A stretch of 64,000 nucleotides of DNA from Alphaproteobacteria bacterium. GTDB taxonomy: Bacteria > Pseudomonadota > Alphaproteobacteria > Ferrovibrionales > Ferrovibrionaceae. Positions within the stretch are counted from its first letter, which is position 1. Every line of letters begins with the position of its first letter. The notes beneath the pieces were generated by a model. It saw nothing but the letters and a program-made list of their open reading frames with translations. It was not told where the DNA came from and did not search any database. The DNA lies in assembly GCA_018336035.1 (NCBI GenBank), contig JAGXRD010000098.1:70001-134000 (forward strand), in the 5' to 3' direction. Positions 15,525 through 24,909 of this stretch are shown here, one piece after another. A program made the translations under genes and the position numbers.

Positions 15525-16808
15525 ATGCTCAGTGATCCACGATCTCATGGCCTTTGGGAGCTAACCGCTCCGGCTGCCCCTGCCGCACAACAGCTGGTCG
15601 GCAACCATACCGTCGATGTCGCTGTTGTGGGCGGCGGTTTTACTGGCAGTTCGGCGGCCCTCCATCTCGCGGAGGCGGGGAAACAGGTAGCGGTGATCGA
15701 AGCCGTGGAGGTCGGCTTCGGAGGGGCCGGTCGCAATGTGGGTCTCGTCAATGCCGGCATGTGGGTGATGCCGGAGGTTCTACTCAAAACCCTGCGGTCA
15801 CCCTACGGCGATCGTCTGCTGGATCTGCTGGGAACGGCGCCAAAACTGGTGTTTGATATCGTCCGGAGGCATGACATTGCCTGTGAGGCCATGCCCGTAG
15901 GCACGCTCCATTGCGCCGCAGGTGATGCCGGCCTGAACGAAATCAAGGCGCGAGAGGCTCAGTGGCAGGCCCGCGGCGCTGATGTCGAGATACTTGATGC
16001 ATCGCGGGCTGCGGCATTGCTGGGTACCCGAAGATACAAGGGCGCGCTGCTGGATCGACGTGCCGGTACAATTCAGCCTCTGGCCTATGTCCGCGGATTG
16101 GCACGCGCTGCGCAGAAAGCTGGTGCGCGTATATTTACGGATTCGCCAGTACAGTCGATAGAGCGGAAAGGCGATAGGTGGCAACTGCGCACCGCGGGCG
16201 GCATGATCGAGGCCGACTGGGTGATCCTGTCCATGGATGCCTACGGCACAGGGCCAGGCGACCGCGCGCGACAGGAACAGGTTCCACTGCCATATTTCAA
16301 CATCGCGACCAGGCCTCTGTCGCCTGACATGCGGACACGTATTCTGCCGGAAGGACAGGGTGCCTGGGATACGCAACTGGTCATGACGTCATTTCGCATG
16401 GACCAGGCCGGGCGTCTGATCTATGGCAGCATCGGCGCCCTGAGAGGCACCGGCCTCGATGTTCACCGTGCCTGGGCCAGGCGCAGCCTGAAAAAAGCCT
16501 TCCCCGGCATTGGCGACGTGGAATTCGAGGCAGAGTGGTACGGAACCATCGGAATGACATCCGACAATCTGCCGCGCTTCCATAAATATGCTCCTCAGAT
16601 GATCGGCTTCAGCGGGTATAACGGCCGGGGCATTGCGCCGGGCACGACATTCGGACGCGTTCTGGCTTCATATGTGACAGGTGAAATTTCTGACACTGAA
16701 TTGCCGTTGCCAGTGGCACCGATAGAACAGGCTTCGTATAGGCTCATGAAGCACATGTTCTACGAACTCGGTTCGCAGGCCGTGCATGTCCTGGAACATC
16801 GGATATGA
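15525..16808 (+). CDS. FAD-dependent amino acid/amine oxidoreductase (DAO family)
   Basis: This 427-aa flavoprotein has an N-terminal Rossmann motif GGGFTG (36-41) with the acidic E59 ending the second strand, and the DAO fold through about residue 390. The approximately 30 residues before the Rossmann fold (HGLWELTA...) resemble gamma-glutamylputrescine oxidase and related amine oxidases. The ATG follows AAGGTGA with a good gap. Substrate cannot be set. It stands alone: the next gene converges, and the FixK box at 15354 is about 170 bases upstream, too far for ordinary activation. The following 148 bases (16809-16956) show nothing I recognise. Confidence 0.85.
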   Translation: MLSDPRSHGLWELTAPAAPAAQQLVGNHTVDVAVVGGGFTGSSAALHLAEAGKQVAVIEAVEVGFGGAGRNVGLVNAGMWVMPEVLLKTLRSPYGDRLLDLLGTAPKLVFDIVRRHDIACEAMPVGTLHCAAGDAGLNEIKAREAQWQARGADVEILDASRAAALLGTRRYKGALLDRRAGTIQPLAYVRGLARAAQKAGARIFTDSPVQSIERKGDRWQLRTAGGMIEADWVILSMDAYGTGPGDRARQEQVPLPYFNIATRPLSPDMRTRILPEGQGAWDTQLVMTSFRMDQAGRLIYGSIGALRGTGLDVHRAWARRSLKKAFPGIGDVEFEAEWYGTIGMTSDNLPRFHKYAPQMIGFSGYNGRGIAPGTTFGRVLASYVTGEISDTELPLPVAPIEQASYRLMKHMFYELGSQAVHVLEHRI

Positions 16809-16956
16809 AGCTCACATATGCGTGCATACCCCCCTGTCCGTTGATCGGTCGTGCTTCTCCGCATTCTAGTTTTGCTCGGCAGGCGAATGAATGCAAAATA
16901 GTCTGTGCCGATACAAAGTTGCAGTTGAGTCGATTAACGCTTCCGAAGATTGCTAT

Positions 16957-18069
16957 TCAGGTTCGCGCGTGACCCGCAGTGCTATCGATCAGTGCGTCAT
17001 CCACGATACCACGTAAGCGCCCTACGAAGGCTTCATGGCCGGCCCGGCTTGACACAAAATGTCTGTAGGTGTCTTGGCCTTGTGCGGCGATGGCGATGCG
17101 GTGTGCGGGGTTGGCTAGAAATTCGTTCTGACGGCTGACGAGATCTGACAAGTCCCAGTCGTGGCTTGCGATAGTTTCGCCATCGCGGAAGAAATCTGGC
17201 CAAGTTTCCATGTGACTCATATGGGGCTTCAGCAGAAGACCGCCACTAATGAACGTCTCGTAGTCACGGTAGTTGATTTCGCCGAAGCCGAAGGGTGAGA
17301 CAATGACCTGGCTACGGGCAAGTTCGGCGAAATAGTTGCGCCGTGACAGGCGATCCGTGGTCACAAAGGCGCCCAGACGTCTCTGCGTCTCCTGCCGTTG
17401 CCAGGCAACGGTGGCGCGGGCATAGCTAGTGCTGATCCGGCAAGAGACCGGTAGCGGCCGGGCGGCGGCAGGCGACACGAAATGGCGCGGCGGGCCAAGC
17501 AGCATAGGAAGTCGCAGTCGCCGATAGAACTGGGCGCGGTACAGGCCGCTGAAGCCGTAATTCGCAAGGCCGGAGTTCCACGAGACGCGGATGGCATCGG
17601 CCGCGGCCCGGTCGAGCACCGTCCAATGCGGTTCGGGCACATCATCAGTGATACCGAGTGCGCGGTGGCAGTAGTCGGTATGCAGGCGCCCGCCGTAGAG
17701 CGGCTGGGTATAATGCGCACGGTCGCGCAGAACCTGATTTTTGTAATATCGCCGCACAATCGGCAGAACCGCGGCGTTGATCCAGCCGGTGCTGTCGGTA
17801 GTGTCGAAGAACAGCAGTGCGGTCCGCTCGGCCCAGTGCCGTAGCATGTTCAGCGCCTCGTCTTCGCGCGCTGTACCCCAGACATCGCGCAGGGCTTTGC
17901 TGTCGACGATCAGGACGTCGCAGTCGATCAGGCTTGGCTCGATCGAGGCAAAGATGCGGATGACCATACCTGCATCGCGGAGCAGTCGGCGATGGAGGAT
18001 GACAGGATAGAGCAGAGCCTGCCCGTTCGGCGACTCAAAGCCGTCCGACAGGATATGGACGCAGGTCAC
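16957..18069 (-). CDS. Putative glycosyltransferase, CgeB/GT1-like
   Basis: This 370-aa soluble protein has two Rossmann-like halves. The C-terminal part contains VSPFGFGEINYRDYE followed by SGGLLLKP, which resembles the donor-binding segment of CgeB-like and exostosin-like glycosyltransferases. It starts at GTG (18069), 10 bases after the radical SAM stop. It is the last gene of the leftward glycan cluster. No signal peptide or membrane segment is seen. Family assignment is moderate; donor and acceptor are unknown. Confidence 0.68.
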   Translation of the reverse strand: MTCVHILSDGFESPNGQALLYPVILHRRLLRDAGMVIRIFASIEPSLIDCDVLIVDSKALRDVWGTAREDEALNMLRHWAERTALLFFDTTDSTGWINAAVLPIVRRYYKNQVLRDRAHYTQPLYGGRLHTDYCHRALGITDDVPEPHWTVLDRAAADAIRVSWNSGLANYGFSGLYRAQFYRRLRLPMLLGPPRHFVSPAAARPLPVSCRISTSYARATVAWQRQETQRRLGAFVTTDRLSRRNYFAELARSQVIVSPFGFGEINYRDYETFISGGLLLKPHMSHMETWPDFFRDGETIASHDWDLSDLVSRQNEFLANPAHRIAIAAQGQDTYRHFVSSRAGHEAFVGRLRGIVDDALIDSTAGHART

Positions 18070-18079
18070 GTCAGTCAGA

Positions 18080-19201
18080 TCAGATGAAGTTCAAGTGCTG
18101 CGGTTCGGCGCCGCTCGGGCGATCCAGCTCGATCATGCCCTTCCGGTGAGCATCGAGCGCTTCATTGACTTTATGCTGGAGGCAGAGCGAACCGCACATC
18201 TTCTGGGCATTAAATTCCGGCGAAGCTAGATAGTTCATTACTTCCCAGTAGTGGTCGCTGGCCCAGATATCTTTGAATCGCTGCTCGCAGATATTGCCGA
18301 TATGGAATTTCTTGTAACGCTCGTTGAAGAGCATGCCGCAGGGCGCAACCAAGCCCGAACCCGACATCTGGATCATAAAGGGCGCGCCGTAGCAGCGCTG
18401 GTAGCTGCGCTCATTTTTGGCCTCGATTTTCGACCATTTGACGACGACCTTGTATTCGTCGTCGGATAGAGCCTCAGCGGCACGCAAGGTATCGTACAGG
18501 CGCGCATAACCGCTGTAGTCCACGCCGAGATCACCGTCCTCGTTGTCCGAGCAGTGTTTGATGACAAGGTAGTCGGGGCGCAGTTCCTTGCCGAGCTCAG
18601 CAAGTGGCATGATCTGGTCTTCAAACTCCGGCATCAGTACCATCTGCAGGCCGATGGTAACCGGAAGGTTGTTGCGCTTCTTGATGTCGACCATGTCGCG
18701 GATATTCTGGCAGACGCGGTCGAACCAGTTCTCCTTCACCCCCATGATCTCGGCATAGCGCTTGCGTTCACCGGCTGAGATATTGACACGCAGGTAGGTC
18801 ATGTGCGGCAGAATCTGCTCCAGCTTCGGGCGGGTCAGCACGAAGCCGTTGGTACCAACTGCCATGGACAGGCCAAGCTCGGAGCCGCGCCGGATGGTGT
18901 CGACGAAAACCGGCGAGATCGTGCTTTCGCCATCCGACACCAAGCTGATGCCCTTGACGCCGATCTCAGCGCAGTCCTCAAGGAAATCGTAGATGATTTT
19001 CTGGTTGATCACTTTGCGGTCATTTTCCTGCAACATGGCATAGCAGTAGCCGCAGGCGTAGTTGCAGGCACGGGTCAGCGCCATGTCGATGGTGATTGGG
19101 GCGATGCGCTCGCCACGCTCCCAAGCGCGCACGCGCTCGGCATGCCAAGCGATCTTGGTGCCGTCGAGGATCAGGTCAGTATGCTCAACCATGCCGGTCA
19201 C
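18080..19201 (-). CDS. Radical SAM/SPASM protein
   Basis: This 373-aa protein has the radical SAM motif CNYACGYC (C46, C50, C53) and a C-terminal SPASM-like cysteine region (RCYGAP, APCGML, CGSLC) for extra iron-sulfur clusters. The GTG start at 19201 is favoured by CAGGAG 9 bases upstream; an internal ATG at 19192 is possible. It lies between an unknown protein (4-base gap) and a glycosyltransferase. SPASM proteins modify peptides or carry out sugar dehydrogenation and epimerisation, so a sugar-modifying role fits the locus, but the substrate is not known. Confidence 0.86.
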   Translation of the reverse strand: MTGMVEHTDLILDGTKIAWHAERVRAWERGERIAPITIDMALTRACNYACGYCYAMLQENDRKVINQKIIYDFLEDCAEIGVKGISLVSDGESTISPVFVDTIRRGSELGLSMAVGTNGFVLTRPKLEQILPHMTYLRVNISAGERKRYAEIMGVKENWFDRVCQNIRDMVDIKKRNNLPVTIGLQMVLMPEFEDQIMPLAELGKELRPDYLVIKHCSDNEDGDLGVDYSGYARLYDTLRAAEALSDDEYKVVVKWSKIEAKNERSYQRCYGAPFMIQMSGSGLVAPCGMLFNERYKKFHIGNICEQRFKDIWASDHYWEVMNYLASPEFNAQKMCGSLCLQHKVNEALDAHRKGMIELDRPSGAEPQHLNFI

Positions 19202-19205
19202 GATG

Positions 19206-20369
19206 TCATGCTCCTGATTCGCTAAGGCGGCGAATCTTGTTATGGTCCTTTACCTCCGCCAGGAACAACTCCAGGCGACTATCGACATGCCGTTTGATGC
19301 TGCGCTCCAGCCTCAGCATGTGGTCGGCAGGGTTCCGGGCCAAATCTCCGTCCAGTGATATGACCACCCGGACATCGTATTCAATGGCAATAATGCTGAC
19401 GACCTGCGGCGGAATGCCATCCTTGGCGAAGGCGTCGCTCAGCATCTGCCGACGCTCCGCTTCGCTGGCTTTCATCCAAGTCGGGCCCGGCGGGGTGTCA
19501 AACAGATTGCGATGCTCAGAATAGCCGGTTTTTTGACGATAATCTGACAATAATTCCCGAGCGAGATGAATCACCAACGCAAAGGCTGGCTCAGTTGCCT
19601 CAGGAATAGCGATCCCGGGCACAGGCGGCGTGCCATGATCGCGAAGGTGGTATTCTACCCGGATGGCACCATGACCGGCGATTTCTAGAATCGGCAGGCC
19701 GATGAACAGACGGAGCATGGTTTGGGCCAGCCTCTGGCTGACCGGGGTGCGGGCCCCGGAATAGGCCATAGCTGTCACGACATGATCCGGCGAGATAGCC
19801 GCTTCCAGGGTTAATCCATCACAGGTGGCCTTCACCGCCACGCCTGCCTGTGCCGTATCCAGTGCTGGCGATGCAGACGCGCCGGGCAGGACATAGAGTG
19901 CCTGGGCATAGAGGCGGGCGATCTCTTTAGGCTGCTGCAAAGGGGCCCGTACGGTCTTGGTACGGCGGCTTTCCTCGGCCTGTATCGTAGAGGCGCTGGT
20001 GGTGGCACTGACCGCAACATGGTGACCCGCATCAGGCAGTCTGACGTTAGTGAATTGCAGGATGATGTCGGCGCCATCTTCGTTTTGCCGGCAGGTACAG
20101 CGGGTCTGCGCTTGAGACAGGAAGTCACTCTGGCGCAACTGCGCGGCATGGCTGGCCGGGAGCCGGACCGTCAGCGTATCGCGGCCCGCGGTGGCGGCGG
20201 CATCCAGTAGGTTCAGCAAGCTGCGGCTGAGATCCTCGTCCGGCACCCACAGATCCAGATAATCGGTCTGGAAGCCGAAACCACGCAGATTCTCAATCAG
20301 GTCGGTTTCGTAGCGCGCGACGAGATCGTTGTAGTTGAGGATATCTGAACTCTTCGTGCTCAAGGACAT
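19206..20369 (-). CDS. Unknown protein paired with radical SAM enzyme
   Basis: This 387-aa protein is not recognised. No membrane helix or signal peptide is seen. It contains a CTCRQNEDG segment mid-protein and a charged C-terminal third with SLDGDLARNPADHMLRLERS. The ATG at 20369 is preferred over a TTG at 20381, but no strong ribosome site is seen for either. Its stop is 4 bases from the GTG of the radical SAM gene, so the two are almost certainly co-translated and may form a functional pair. Upstream is the E1 beta subunit. Confidence 0.75.
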   Translation of the reverse strand: MSLSTKSSDILNYNDLVARYETDLIENLRGFGFQTDYLDLWVPDEDLSRSLLNLLDAAATAGRDTLTVRLPASHAAQLRQSDFLSQAQTRCTCRQNEDGADIILQFTNVRLPDAGHHVAVSATTSASTIQAEESRRTKTVRAPLQQPKEIARLYAQALYVLPGASASPALDTAQAGVAVKATCDGLTLEAAISPDHVVTAMAYSGARTPVSQRLAQTMLRLFIGLPILEIAGHGAIRVEYHLRDHGTPPVPGIAIPEATEPAFALVIHLARELLSDYRQKTGYSEHRNLFDTPPGPTWMKASEAERRQMLSDAFAKDGIPPQVVSIIAIEYDVRVVISLDGDLARNPADHMLRLERSIKRHVDSRLELFLAEVKDHNKIRRLSESGA

Positions 20370-20389
20370 GCCCGTGGTCAAAGCGGCGG

Positions 20390-21469
20390 TTAGAATGGCC
20401 CTTTGAAGGCCGGGTGCGGCACATCGAAGGGAAGTCTGTCACGGATGGCTTCAAGTTCGGCACGAGCTGTCTGCCGATCCGCGGTGGGATTCGCCATCTG
20501 CAGCATCGTATCGACAATGTCGGCAGCGGTGACGTAGTAGCTCTTGGCAAGAACGGGCGACGCCGGCACCGGCATTTCCGGCAGTCCGAGGCGGCGCGGT
20601 GCTGCGCGTAGCGAGTCGAAAGCCTGCTCGGTCGCCTGTGCGACCACTTCGGCACCGATGCCATAGGTGGTCCAGCCGGTATCGATGAATAGCAGTCGGC
20701 CGGTGCGTTTCACTGAGGCAAGGATGGCGGCGAGGTTCAGCGGTCGCAGAACGCGCAGGTCAAAGAAGTCGGCCTTGACGCCGTATTTTGCGGCCGCCGA
20801 GACTGCTTGCATGGCTTCCAGAACCATGAAGGATGTCGCCACCACAGTGATGTCTTCGCCGTCAGCCAGTTTTTCCGGGCCATCCAGTGACGCCGGAACC
20901 GGATCAACCGGAACCTCGCCTTCCGTATAGTGGCACCAGCGATGTTCAAGGAAGATGACGGGGCTGTCATCGGCAATCGCCGCCAGCATCATGCCCTTGT
21001 GGTCGGCCGGTGTGACTGGCATAACAACCTTCAGACCTGGAATGTGCGAATAAAGCACTTCAAGACTCTGCGCATGTTGCGCACCTTGCCCCCAGCCCCG
21101 TCCGATGATCATGCGGATGACCACTGGCACGCGATGCTGGCCGCGCGAGACGTAATGCATCTTCGCGGCGTTATCGATGATCTGTTCCAGTGCCAGCAGC
21201 GAGAACTCCACCCGCTGGTGCGACAGAATAGGGCGCTGGCCCATCAGGGCCGCGCCGATGGCAATGCCGGTCAGGGCGCTTTCAGAGCATGGCGGATCGA
21301 TCACGCGCGCTGCGCCGAACTTTTCCTGCAGGCCGGAAGTGGTTCCGAAGATGCCTTTGGGGTCGGACGCACCAAGCCCAACCATGAAGACGCGCGGATC
21401 GGCGGCCATCGCCTGTTCGAAGGCCTCGCGCAGCGCTTGAGCGGCCTGCAGCTTACGCGTTTTGGGCAT
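20390..21469 (-). CDS. Thiamine-diphosphate E1 beta subunit
   Basis: This 359-aa protein is the beta subunit of a 2-oxoacid dehydrogenase-type E1: pyrimidine-binding domain (about 1-190) with CSESALTGIAIGAAL, and transketolase C-terminal domain (about 200-330) with VLRPLN and FIDTGW. The ATG at 21469 is preferred (GGAGA 9 bases before); it overlaps the E1 alpha stop. No lipoyl E2 or E3 gene is in the window, so it is unlikely to be a complete pyruvate dehydrogenase. In this context it may transfer a two-carbon unit to a sugar. Confidence 0.88.
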   Translation of the reverse strand: MPKTRKLQAAQALREAFEQAMAADPRVFMVGLGASDPKGIFGTTSGLQEKFGAARVIDPPCSESALTGIAIGAALMGQRPILSHQRVEFSLLALEQIIDNAAKMHYVSRGQHRVPVVIRMIIGRGWGQGAQHAQSLEVLYSHIPGLKVVMPVTPADHKGMMLAAIADDSPVIFLEHRWCHYTEGEVPVDPVPASLDGPEKLADGEDITVVATSFMVLEAMQAVSAAAKYGVKADFFDLRVLRPLNLAAILASVKRTGRLLFIDTGWTTYGIGAEVVAQATEQAFDSLRAAPRRLGLPEMPVPASPVLAKSYYVTAADIVDTMLQMANPTADRQTARAELEAIRDRLPFDVPHPAFKGPF

Positions 21470-22436
21470 AAACATACTCTCCGAGAGAAGCAGGGGAAGG
21501 CGCAGGCGCGTTGATAGCGAAGTCGAAAGCATCCTGGATCTCACCCTGGATCGTCGCTTTCAGTTTTGCTTCAAGTGCGGCGTCGATAATATTGCGCGAT
21601 TGCAGGTCTTGGCGGAAACGTTCTAGCGGCTCGCGAAGCTTCCAGTGGTCAACTTCTTCCGGACTGCGATAACCAAGGTCATCGTCAAACAATGGCCCAC
21701 AATGTTCGCGGAAACGATAGGTGTCGGCGACGATCAGCGACGGACCCTCGCCGGCGCGGGCGCGGGTTACCGCTGCCGCCACGGCCTCCTGCACGGCCAG
21801 TACATCATTGCCGTCCACCTGAGCGGAGGCCATCCCGTGGCCGAGCGCCATGTTGGAGATGGGCCGGACTGGCTGACGGTTGGAGAGGTGGGTATAGACG
21901 GAGAAGTAATTATTCTCGACGAAGAACAGCGCCGGCAATTTCTTGAGAGCGGCAAAATTAAGGCTTTCGTGGAAAACGCCTTCCTCCGTCGCTGCATCGC
22001 CCAGGCAAATCATGGCGACGTCATCCTTCTGCGCCTGCTGAAAGGCGAGCGCGATGCCAACGCCGACCGGGATCGAACTGCCGACGATGGGCTGGCTTAC
22101 CACAACTCCCGCATCGTCATCGAACAGATGCATCGATCCGCCGCGGCCGCCGCAACAACCGGCATCTCGGCCGTAAATTTCGGCCATCATGCGTCGGAGG
22201 TCGCCGCCTTTAGCGAGGTAATGGCCGTGGCAGCGATGTGTGGTCACGACCTTATCGGTTTTGCGCAAAGCAGAGCAGGCGCCCACAACGGCAGCTTCCT
22301 GGCCGATAGAGAGGTGGACAGGGCAGCGCATTTCCTGCTCGGCATAGCGATCAGCAATCGCCTCCTCGATCATCCGAATACGCAGCATCGAGCGGAACAA
22401 CCCCAGTTGCGGGTGCTCATTCGTCATGGTGATCAT
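21453..22436 (-). CDS. Thiamine-diphosphate E1 alpha subunit
   Basis: This 327-aa protein carries the cofactor motif GDAATEEGVF (146-155) ending in NN (175-176); the usual GDG is GDA here. RGGSMH and HRCHGHYLAKG are typical of pyruvate/acetoin E1 alpha subunits. It overlaps the beta subunit gene downstream and, by 4 bases, the epimerase gene upstream. It decarboxylates a 2-oxoacid on thiamine diphosphate; what accepts the acyl group is unknown. The setting between sugar epimerase and methyltransferase genes argues against central metabolism. Confidence 0.9.
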   Translation of the reverse strand: MITMTNEHPQLGLFRSMLRIRMIEEAIADRYAEQEMRCPVHLSIGQEAAVVGACSALRKTDKVVTTHRCHGHYLAKGGDLRRMMAEIYGRDAGCCGGRGGSMHLFDDDAGVVVSQPIVGSSIPVGVGIALAFQQAQKDDVAMICLGDAATEEGVFHESLNFAALKKLPALFFVENNYFSVYTHLSNRQPVRPISNMALGHGMASAQVDGNDVLAVQEAVAAAVTRARAGEGPSLIVADTYRFREHCGPLFDDDLGYRSPEEVDHWKLREPLERFRQDLQSRNIIDAALEAKLKATIQGEIQDAFDFAINAPAPSPASLGEYVYAQNA

Positions 22437-23425
22437 GCGAGGTTGACCTGCTGCATCCGCTTGATGTTGAAGTACATCGGGTTATTCATCGGATCGGTCA
22501 GCTTACCTGTCTCAATGGCCGCCTTCAAACCCTGTACCGCATTCTCGATTGTGTATTTCGGTGTAAATCCTAGCTCGCGCTGAATTTTGGTCGACGACAC
22601 TTGGTAGGAGCGCAGGTCGTCCGTCGGCAATACGTCGACATCAACTTTGCCGATGACGCTACGCACGATATCGGCAATGTCCATCAGCGAGTGATTTTCA
22701 TAGCCCGCGTTGTAAATGCCGCCGTCTATCTGCTCGTCGGGCAGTTGCAAGGTTAGCAAGTAGAGGTCTGTCATGTCCTCAATGTGCAGGTTTGGGCGCA
22801 ACTGGCTGCCGCCGAAAACCTTGATGCGGCCGGCATTGATGGCGTGATTGGTCAGGATGTTGACAATCACGTCGAGCCGCTGGCGTGGTCCGTATCCGCA
22901 CACAGTTGCGGGGCGCAGGGTCAGGGTGACAAAGCCGGGCTCGCGCTCTTCCTCCAGAACCTGCTCGCACATCGCCTTGAACTTAGAGTAATCGGTGAGC
23001 GGTTCGAGGGAGAGGTCCTCGGTGACATTCGATTCCTTCTTGACACCATAAACACTGGACGAGGATGCATAGATAAAACGAGTGACGCCGGCGGCCTTTG
23101 AAGCTTTTACGAGCGGGCGGAACGCGTCGAAATTGATCGACTTGCCGAGATTCGGATTTAGCTCGAAGGATGGATCGTTCGAGATGCAGGCGAGATGGAT
23201 GACCGCGTTGCAGCCCTTGAGCGACTGGGCCACCACGGTGGGATCGCGCATATCGCCCTTAACTTCAATGAGGTTCGGGTTGGAGCGATACTGAGCGAAT
23301 ATGTCATCCCCATACAGGTACAGGTCCAAAACCGTGACGCGATGACCGGCAGCCAGCAGCTTGGGAACGAGGACAGAGCCGACATAGCCAGCGCCGCCAG
23401 TAACGAGGACATTCCACTGTTTCAT
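22433..23425 (-). CDS. NAD-dependent nucleotide-sugar epimerase/dehydratase
   Basis: This 330-aa extended short-chain dehydrogenase has the NAD motif GGAGYVG (10-16), the strand motif HLACIS, the SSSVYG serine region and the catalytic YSKFK. It acts on a sugar bound to a nucleotide. Exact chemistry (4-epimerase, 4,6-dehydratase or reductase) cannot be read from these motifs. It is translationally coupled to E1 alpha by a 4-base overlap, so its product (possibly a keto sugar) may be the acceptor for the E1 enzyme. Confidence 0.87.
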   Translation of the reverse strand: MKQWNVLVTGGAGYVGSVLVPKLLAAGHRVTVLDLYLYGDDIFAQYRSNPNLIEVKGDMRDPTVVAQSLKGCNAVIHLACISNDPSFELNPNLGKSINFDAFRPLVKASKAAGVTRFIYASSSSVYGVKKESNVTEDLSLEPLTDYSKFKAMCEQVLEEEREPGFVTLTLRPATVCGYGPRQRLDVIVNILTNHAINAGRIKVFGGSQLRPNLHIEDMTDLYLLTLQLPDEQIDGGIYNAGYENHSLMDIADIVRSVIGKVDVDVLPTDDLRSYQVSSTKIQRELGFTPKYTIENAVQGLKAAIETGKLTDPMNNPMYFNIKRMQQVNLA

Positions 23426-23437
23426 CGATGCAGGTCC

Positions 23438-24322
23438 TTATTTCAATCCAAGGCGCCGTTTGATGGCGCGAACGTAGCGACGGATCACTTCGCGTTGGAG
23501 GTCTTTAACCGGGTGGCTGCTCAGTCCGAGATCTGGCTGACTGGCGGCACGCGCTCTGACCAGACCTTCGCGGCCTTTAATCAGTCGCCCATCGACGAGA
23601 TATTCATAGCGACGCAGGGAGGGTTCGGGTAGCGATCCAGCATAGGTGCCTTGCACCGGAAGCGCGAAGGGAGCATCGGAGGTTTTTCGGAACAGGACGA
23701 AGATATTCATGTCCAGATTGTCGAGCCGGAGCTTTTCAAGCAGCGTCCTGTGCCAGGGAATGAGGTGGCAGCGGCCGCGATCCAGGTTGATCCAGATGCC
23801 GATAATTTCATAGTCGTTATGGATCGCGAGATCCTCGAAGAAGTTTGGCTGGTAGTTAAAGTAGCCGTGATCGACGTAACGCAGAAACGGCAGATGGTGC
23901 AGCATGTAGCCGCCCTTACGCGTCAGGTCATGGATCACCTGGAAAGCATTGGCCTGATTAATCAGGTGTTCAGTCGTGCCCTGATTGCAAACTAGGTCCC
24001 ATGCGTTTTTCTGATTGTCGGGAGCTGGCTCGAAGTTGAGATCGAGCGGGATCGCTCCGCCTTCGGCATTGACGTCGATGCTCATATAGGTGAGCCCAAT
24101 CCGGGTATATAAGTCCCGGCTCAGCGTGTCGTGATACCGCACGCATTCCTCTGCCGTGGGCGCTGGCTTGCCGAAGGCCTCGAAAAGCTCTCGAACGACA
24201 AGCGGATTGTTGCTCAGACCCATCTGCTGGTCGCCCAGGTCGCAGATACGCTGCACGTCCTTGAACGGGCCGGCTCGCCGCATCTGCGCAATGAAGGCCA
24301 GCGTGCTTTCGTGCATACCCAT
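23438..24322 (-). CDS. Putative SAM-dependent methyltransferase
   Basis: This 294-aa protein has a central segment WDLVCNQGTTEHLIN followed by GGYMLHHLPFLRYVDHG, resembling motifs II to IV of class I methyltransferases; the usual glycine-rich motif I is weak. The N-terminus contains ICDLGDQQMG. It lies between the epimerase and GmhA-like genes. A sugar C- or O-methyltransferase role is inferred from context. The last 60 residues are basic. Confidence 0.68.
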   Translation of the reverse strand: MGMHESTLAFIAQMRRAGPFKDVQRICDLGDQQMGLSNNPLVVRELFEAFGKPAPTAEECVRYHDTLSRDLYTRIGLTYMSIDVNAEGGAIPLDLNFEPAPDNQKNAWDLVCNQGTTEHLINQANAFQVIHDLTRKGGYMLHHLPFLRYVDHGYFNYQPNFFEDLAIHNDYEIIGIWINLDRGRCHLIPWHRTLLEKLRLDNLDMNIFVLFRKTSDAPFALPVQGTYAGSLPEPSLRRYEYLVDGRLIKGREGLVRARAASQPDLGLSSHPVKDLQREVIRRYVRAIKRRLGLK

Positions 24323-24325
24323 AAT

Positions 24326-24904
24326 CTATTGGCTCCTCGTTTCGGTCATGGCATCGACGATGCTGTGCAGGAGCGTGACGTGGCTGAGCTCCACAAAGCC
24401 GTATTCCGGCGACGGGACATAGAAATTTACGTCGCCGCAGCGGCGAAGCGGATTGTCGGCGCCAAAGCCGGACAGCGTGATAACCGCCATGCCTGCTTCA
24501 CGCGCAGCCTCGGTGGCCAGCAGAATATTCTTCGACTTTCCCGAGCTGCTGATGGCAATGAGGATGTCGCCCGGCTGGCCATGAAAATTGATCTGCTTGG
24601 CGAAGGTATATTCGTAGCCGAAATCGTTGCCCAGGCATGTCAGTGCGGCACCGTCATTACAGGCTATCGCGCGCACGCCGCCATTCTTGGTCATGTCGAT
24701 GGCGACATGGCTCGTGATCCCGGCTGACCCGCCGTTGCCGACCAGCATGACCTTCTTGCCCGCGCGATGCGCCGTCTGGCCCTGCTGGACCACCCAGTCG
24801 AGCCCTTCGTCGAGGGCGACGGTCGCGCCATCCAGCTTCGTCGCCTCCGTACTGGTGGCGGCACGCTGCAGCACTTCCATATATGCGTCAAAGCGTATGG
24901 CCAT
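24326..24904 (-). CDS. SIS-domain phosphosugar isomerase, GmhA-like
   Basis: This 192-aa protein is a single SIS domain with GNGGSAG, AIDMTKNGG and AISSSGKSKN, the layout of sedoheptulose-7-phosphate isomerase (GmhA, about 190 aa). The ATG at 24904 is preferred over GTG at 24913. It directly follows the HldE-like gene, overlapping or nearly touching it. Together these would make a nucleotide-activated heptose or related sugar. It is not certain that sedoheptulose-7-phosphate is the substrate. Confidence 0.85.
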   Translation of the reverse strand: MAIRFDAYMEVLQRAATSTEATKLDGATVALDEGLDWVVQQGQTAHRAGKKVMLVGNGGSAGITSHVAIDMTKNGGVRAIACNDGAALTCLGNDFGYEYTFAKQINFHGQPGDILIAISSSGKSKNILLATEAAREAGMAVITLSGFGADNPLRRCGDVNFYVPSPEYGFVELSHVTLLHSIVDAMTETRSQ

Positions 24905-24909
24905 GCGGA

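Noticed and set aside
20390-22436. Pyruvate dehydrogenase complex of central metabolism
   Set aside because: Both E1 subunits are clear, but no E2 or E3 gene is present and the genes are coupled to sugar epimerase genes.
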